The notes under the pieces were generated by a model. It had not been told where the DNA came from and did not search any database. It saw only the letters and a program-made list of their open reading frames with translations. Source: Chthonomonas sp. UBA6659 (GTDB lineage Bacteria; Armatimonadota; Fimbriimonadia; Fimbriimonadales; Fimbriimonadaceae). From it: DNA of 27,282 nt. The stretch is taken from positions 1 through 27,282 of the forward strand of contig DKKT01000030.1 in NCBI GenBank assembly GCA_002455425.1. Reading direction: 5' to 3'. Of the stretch, positions 24,002 through 27,282 are shown piece after piece (the stretch's first letter is position 1; the number at the start of each line of letters is the position of its first letter). A program made the translations under genes and the position numbers.

Positions 24002-24886
24002 TCAGACACGCACGATCAGGACCGAATGGGGTGTGCCGACGACCTGGTCGAATGAGACGCTTCCCAGGCGCGTCCGCTCCAGGAAGCCGTGCCCCTGGGC
24101 ACCAAGGACGAGAAGGTCGGCTTGGTGCTCGATCATCGCCTCCGACAGGGCTTCAAACGGCCTCTTCTCGATGACTTGGGCATCGACCGCGCAACCCAGG
24201 GTGCGAAACCGGTCGGCAAACGATCGGGTCCGGTCGAGAAGCTTCTCCGAGAACCAGCCCTTGACCTCGTCGCCGAGTTTGGGCACGTCTTGAACCATGA
24301 GCTCGGCGAGCTCGGGTTCGACGACGTTCGCGGTCACGACCACGACCTTCGCGAGTCCTCTCGGAGCCATGGCCACGAACCGCTCGAGGCACGTCATCGA
24401 GTAATCGGAATGATCGGTTCCGAAGATCACCGTCACGGCTCCGTCGCGTGAAGTCTGACCTTTGCCGAAGAGCACGCTGTTGTGGGCTCCGACAGCCAGC
24501 CCCTTCGACATACTTCCGAAGAAGAGGGAGCTCCAGAAGCCTTGTTGCGCGGAGCCGACGGCGGTGAGATCGGCCCCCAGATCGTCGGCTCGATCGATCG
24601 TCACCTCGACGGGGGCGCCGTAGATTACGTCTTGCGCCGTGATCCGGTAGTGGCCCGCAAGGGTCTCGGCCGCTTGAGCAAGAGCCTCCTTGCCCTGCCT
24701 CAGGCGTTCGGCCATGATCATCGCGACCGGGCTGTCTTGAGGGAGATCCGGGAACGAGCCGTCGGGCAACACCGACTCGACGATGTGGAGAAGGGAAGCC
24801 GAACTGTCGTGAAACGAGAGCCGGTTGAGCATCCTCGCCGCCGGCTCCCAGCGGGACTGAGCGTCCACGCTGACGAGAATTTGCAT
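24002..24886 (-). CDS. Tandem universal stress protein (two Usp domains)
   Basis: 294 residues forming two UspA-like domains, about 1-145 and 150-294. The second carries the ATP-binding signature GAQGHGFLERTRLGS followed by VVGTPHSVLIVRV, typical of ATP-binding Usp proteins. The first has the start MQILVSVDAQS and a weaker loop (VGSAQQGFWSSLFFGS), so it may bind nucleotide less well. Usp proteins are cytoplasmic and respond to starvation or stress. It is divergent from the ASCH-like gene with 52 bases between them and lies directly upstream of argC, with which it may share a transcript. GAGGG sits only 2 bases from the ATG, so the ribosome-binding site is poorly placed. Confidence 0.92.
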   Translation of the reverse strand: MQILVSVDAQSRWEPAARMLNRLSFHDSSASLLHIVESVLPDGSFPDLPQDSPVAMIMAERLRQGKEALAQAAETLAGHYRITAQDVIYGAPVEVTIDRADDLGADLTAVGSAQQGFWSSLFFGSMSKGLAVGAHNSVLFGKGQTSRDGAVTVIFGTDHSDYSMTCLERFVAMAPRGLAKVVVVTANVVEPELAELMVQDVPKLGDEVKGWFSEKLLDRTRSFADRFRTLGCAVDAQVIEKRPFEALSEAMIEHQADLLVLGAQGHGFLERTRLGSVSFDQVVGTPHSVLIVRV

Positions 24887-24895
24887 ACCCTCATT

Positions 24896-24923
24896 TTGCC
24901 AGGGATCGACTTTGGGTTACAAT
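24896..24923 (+). promoter_or_regulatory. Near-consensus sigma-70-type promoter of the ASCH-like gene
   Basis: TTGCCA (24896-24901), a 16-base spacer and TACAAT (24918-24923). Transcription would start near 24930, only about 9 bases before the ATG at 24939, leaving no room for a Shine-Dalgarno sequence. This spacing also argues against the in-frame ATG at 24912. Confidence 0.6.
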
Positions 24924-24938
24924 ACGGGCCGGTCAGCC

Positions 24939-25295
24939 ATGTTTGCCCTCAATTTCTACACGGATTTGTACGAAGAGGTCCTCCGGAACGGTCGCAAGGC
25001 GGCGACGATCCGACTCGGGGATAAGTCCGACAAATACAAGACGGGCATGATCGTATGGATCACGGTCGGGCCCCGGTTCGGACGACGCCAGAAGCTCTAC
25101 AACGCGATCATCGACCGCGTCGAGGTCAAGCCGATCGCGGAACTCTCGCCCCGCGACATCGAGCGCGAGAATCCGGAGCTTCGCGGGCAGGACGAGGTGA
25201 TCTCGATGCTCAGCCGCATTTATGGCGAGTTCATCACGCCCGCCCATCTGGTGACCGTGATCTACTTCTCCCGGGTCGATGACGGCTACGCGTAG
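24939..25295 (+). CDS. ASCH/PUA-like domain small protein
   Basis: 118 residues from ATG 24939. The ASCH-type signature is the segment GRKAATIRLGDKSD (18-31), followed by a beta strand MIVWITVG and a segment pairing basic residues with IDRVEVKPIAELS. ASCH domains have a PUA-like beta-barrel expected to bind RNA or modified nucleosides; some are amidohydrolases of N4-acetylcytidine. The C-terminal part (YGEFITPAHLVTVIYFSRV) fits the closing strands. The start follows the promoter evidence. It overlaps the convergent pilB-like gene by 10 bases at the 3' end. The substrate is not deducible. Confidence 0.75.
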   Translation: MFALNFYTDLYEEVLRNGRKAATIRLGDKSDKYKTGMIVWITVGPRFGRRQKLYNAIIDRVEVKPIAELSPRDIERENPELRGQDEVISMLSRIYGEFITPAHLVTVIYFSRVDDGYA

Positions 25296-27004
25296 ATCAC
25301 GCGAAGCACTTCGTCGACGCTCGTGATCCCCATCAGGATCTTCTGGACCGCGTCCATCTGAAGGCTGCGCATGTCGTTCTCGATCGCGAGGCGCCGGATG
25401 ATGTGGCTCGGCGACTTCTTCAGGACCTCGTCTCGGATCGGGTCGTTGAGCGCCATCAGCTCATGGACGCCGGTTCTGCCTTTGTAGCCCGTCCCCTTGC
25501 ACGTGTCGCACCCCGCTCCCTTGAAGAGAGTGATCTCACCGTGGGTGTCGGCGCCGATCTCCTCGGGCACCGGGAAGCCGTACCGGAGCAGGCTCTCGCG
25601 GTTGGCGGTGTAGGATTCCTTGCAATTGGGGCAGATCTGGCGGACGAGACGCTGGGCGAGAACCCCGATGATCGAGGAGGAGATGAGGAACGGCTCGACC
25701 TCCATGTCGATCAGGCGGGTCGGAGCCGAAGGCGCGTCGTTGGTGTGGAGCGTGCTGAGGACCAAGTGGCCGGTCAGAGCCGCCTCCATCGCGATCGTGG
25801 CCGTCTCCTGATCGCGCATCTCACCGACCATGATCACGTCCGGATCCTGGCGGAGCATCGCGCGAAGGCCGGCGGCGAACGTCATGCCGGCGCGGACGTT
25901 GACGTTGCACTGGTTGATGCCGGAGAGCTCGTACTCGACCGGATCCTCGATCGTGATGATGTTGTTGTCCCCGGTCGAGAGCTTGTTCAGGATCGAGTAG
26001 AGCGTCGTCGATTTGCCCGATCCGGTCGGCCCCGTGACGAGGATGATGCCGAAGCTGCGCGCAGCCATGTCCTCGATGATCTTCAGGTTGTGGGGCAAGA
26101 AACCGAGCTTGGATAGGCCGACGTTGATGCCGCCCTTGTCCAAGATGCGCATGACGATCTTCTCGCCATAGACGACGGGAAGCGTCGAAACCCGGAAATC
26201 GTAGTCCTTTCCGCCGATCACGGCCGAAATGCGGTTGTCCTGGGGGGCCCTCTTCTCGGCGATGTCCATGTTCGACATGATCTTGAAGCGTGAGGTGAGC
26301 GGGGCGAGCACCTTCTTCGGGAGCTTCATCCCCTCGATCATCACGCCATCGACGCGATACCGGACGCACACGCCATCCTTGCGCGGCTCGATGTGAATGT
26401 CGCTCGCCTTGTCCGTGACCCCCTGATTGACGATCAGGTTGGCGAGGCGAATGATCGGCGCATCTTCGCCCATCTCGCGGAGTTGGGCTTCGCTGAGCTC
26501 GTCGTCTTCCTGGGTCGAGATCTCGAGGTCGCCGTCGAAATCCCGCATGACGCCGGCAATTGCGTCGGTCACGTTCGTTTCGAGTTTGTAGTGCGCTCCG
26601 AGGGCGTTCAGCAGGTCCTCTTCGACCGCGATCACCGGCTCGATGTCCATCCCCGTCGTCATGCGCAGTTCATCGACGACGAACACGTCGAGCGGATTCG
26701 CCATCGCGACCAGGAGCTTCTTGTCATGACGCTCGAGGGGAATCGCGCGGAAACGCTTCGCGATCTGGGCGCTGAGGAGGTGGAGCGCCTCGGGCTCCGG
26801 GACGACATCGGCGATGTCGACGAACGGAATGCCCCAGACCTTGCCGAGGCAGCGGACCCGGTCGCGTTCGGACACGAGGCCCATCGTCACGAGGACGCGA
26901 GCGATCGGGTCGGTCCCGCCGAGTTCGCGCTGCTTGTCTTCCGCAAGCCGCAGCTGATCGGGACTGATCAAGCCCTCCGTTACAAATACGTCACCCGTGA
27001 GCAT
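25286..27004 (-). CDS. pilB: Type IV pilus / type II secretion assembly ATPase (PilB/GspE family)
   Basis: 572-residue hexameric ATPase that powers pilus or pseudopilus assembly at the inner membrane. An MshEN-type N-terminal domain (about 1-150, GDVFVTEGLISPDQL and the WGIPFVDI repeat) precedes the secretion ATPase core: Walker A GPTGSGKST (K331), Asp box ITIEDPVEY (E353, D354), Walker B-like GEMRDQETA (E395) and His box STLHTNDAPS (H420). A zinc tetracysteine follows (C458, C461, C499, C502). All motifs are intact. PilB and GspE cannot be separated from sequence alone; the MshEN domain and lack of other type II genes favour PilB. ATG 27004 matches the usual family start. A tandem repeat array lies about 110 bases upstream. 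Confidence 0.94.
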   Translation of the reverse strand: MLTGDVFVTEGLISPDQLRLAEDKQRELGGTDPIARVLVTMGLVSERDRVRCLGKVWGIPFVDIADVVPEPEALHLLSAQIAKRFRAIPLERHDKKLLVAMANPLDVFVVDELRMTTGMDIEPVIAVEEDLLNALGAHYKLETNVTDAIAGVMRDFDGDLEISTQEDDELSEAQLREMGEDAPIIRLANLIVNQGVTDKASDIHIEPRKDGVCVRYRVDGVMIEGMKLPKKVLAPLTSRFKIMSNMDIAEKRAPQDNRISAVIGGKDYDFRVSTLPVVYGEKIVMRILDKGGINVGLSKLGFLPHNLKIIEDMAARSFGIILVTGPTGSGKSTTLYSILNKLSTGDNNIITIEDPVEYELSGINQCNVNVRAGMTFAAGLRAMLRQDPDVIMVGEMRDQETATIAMEAALTGHLVLSTLHTNDAPSAPTRLIDMEVEPFLISSSIIGVLAQRLVRQICPNCKESYTANRESLLRYGFPVPEEIGADTHGEITLFKGAGCDTCKGTGYKGRTGVHELMALNDPIRDEVLKKSPSHIIRRLAIENDMRSLQMDAVQKILMGITSVDEVLRVIYA

Positions 27005-27117
27005 CGCCGGGTTGGTTGTTCCACCCTGGCCGGTTGGCCGGACCGGTAGTTGTGTCGGGAATCGCCGTGCCGGAATCAGGGAGATATCTCACGCATTGCA
27101 TCCACAGCTGAATCACA
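27005..27117. other. Upstream region of the pilB-like gene
   Basis: Non-coding stretch between the pilB-like start and the 19-bp repeats. It contains a perfect 10-bp palindrome GAGATATCTC at 27081-27090 and a GC-rich CCGG-containing patch around 27022-27047. No clear -35/-10 pair is seen on the minus strand. Confidence 0.35.
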
Positions 27118-27231
27118 GCTGATAGGCTTGTCCACCGCTGATCGGCCTGTTCAGAGCTGATCGGCTTGTTCAAAGCTGATAGGCTTGTTCAAAGCTGATA
27201 GGCTTGTTCACCTCTGAACAGGCTTCCTTGG
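27118..27231. repeat. 19-bp tandem repeat array, five units plus degenerate ends
   Basis: Units start at 27118, 27137, 27156, 27175 and 27194, exactly 19 bases apart, with consensus GCTGATAGGCTTGTTCAAA; a degenerate sixth begins at 27213. The third and fourth units differ at only one position. The last junction also forms a hairpin-capable TGTTCA-CCTC-TGAACA at 27205-27220. It lies about 115-225 bases upstream of the pilB-like start. A 19-bp period is close to two DNA turns, so it could be a multi-site binding region, or a simple slippage-prone minisatellite. Confidence 0.9.
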
Positions 27232-27236
27232 AAGGT

Positions 27237-27279
27237 CCTCCCCTGATTCGGCGATGTTCGTGCGCCGCATCGGGGGAGG
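27237..27279. terminator. GC-rich hairpin at the right edge
   Basis: Arms 27237-27253 and 27263-27279 pair at 15 of 17 positions around a 9-base loop. It is strong enough to act as a terminator stem for a gene outside the window, but the window ends before any T-tract could be seen and there is no A-tract on the left side. The identity is therefore open. Confidence 0.35.
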
Positions 27280-27282
27280 TGG

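Noticed and set aside
27118..27231. CRISPR array
   Set aside because: Repeats are directly adjacent with no spacers, the 19-base unit is too short, and no cas genes are present.

Overview
The window is GC-rich bacterial chromosome made of a defence island followed by ordinary core genes. The core genes (a split NAD(P) transhydrogenase pntA1-pntA2-pntB, argC-argJ, purD, a tandem universal stress protein, a PilB/GspE-type ATPase and an ASCH-like protein), the TTG/GTG starts and several promoters lying almost on the start codon suggest a non-proteobacterial Gram-negative-type lineage. Armatimonadota (Fimbriimonadia-like) is my best guess, from general resemblance only; no 16S or tRNA gene is present to test it.

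Region 1 (1-388) has no convincing gene. Region 2 (389-14555) is one densely packed plus-strand array: hsdR, an XRE/ImmA-IrrE-type metalloprotease, a DUF4411 PIN-like protein, a DUF5655-type nuclease-like protein, hsdS, a DUF3800 protein, a 53-residue HsdS-tail mini-ORF, a 1004-residue reverse transcriptase fused to a nitrilase domain (DRT type 1 / UG1-like anti-phage RT), a truncated hsdM start, an unrecognised protein, a VapC-like PIN protein and finally the full hsdM. Most junctions are 4-11 base overlaps, so the set is probably co-transcribed and translationally coupled. The type I restriction-modification system (R, S, M) is the scaffold, and the other genes sit as cargo between its subunits. 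The cargo edges carry partial duplications of the restriction-modification genes: the 3' end of hsdS is repeated on the far side of the DUF3800 gene, and the 5' end of hsdM is repeated before the unknown/PIN pair. This suggests stepwise assembly by homologous or illegitimate recombination at hsdS and hsdM edges, keeping the operon readable.

Region 3 (14556-15541) holds a phage-virion-like small protein and a structured intergenic stretch. Region 4 (15542-27282) is core: dNTP triphosphohydrolase (+); pntA1-pntA2-pntB (-); purD (+), divergent from pntA1 with a perfect 10-bp dyad between them; then on the minus strand a universal stress protein, argC, argJ and a secreted protein of unknown function; a short ASCH-like gene (+) with a near-consensus promoter; and a PilB/GspE ATPase (-) with a 19-bp tandem repeat array upstream.

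The most interesting part is the composite locus at 7100-13010: DUF3800, mini-HsdS, RT-nitrilase and unknown-PIN modules nested inside a type I restriction operon between duplicated edges of hsdS and hsdM.
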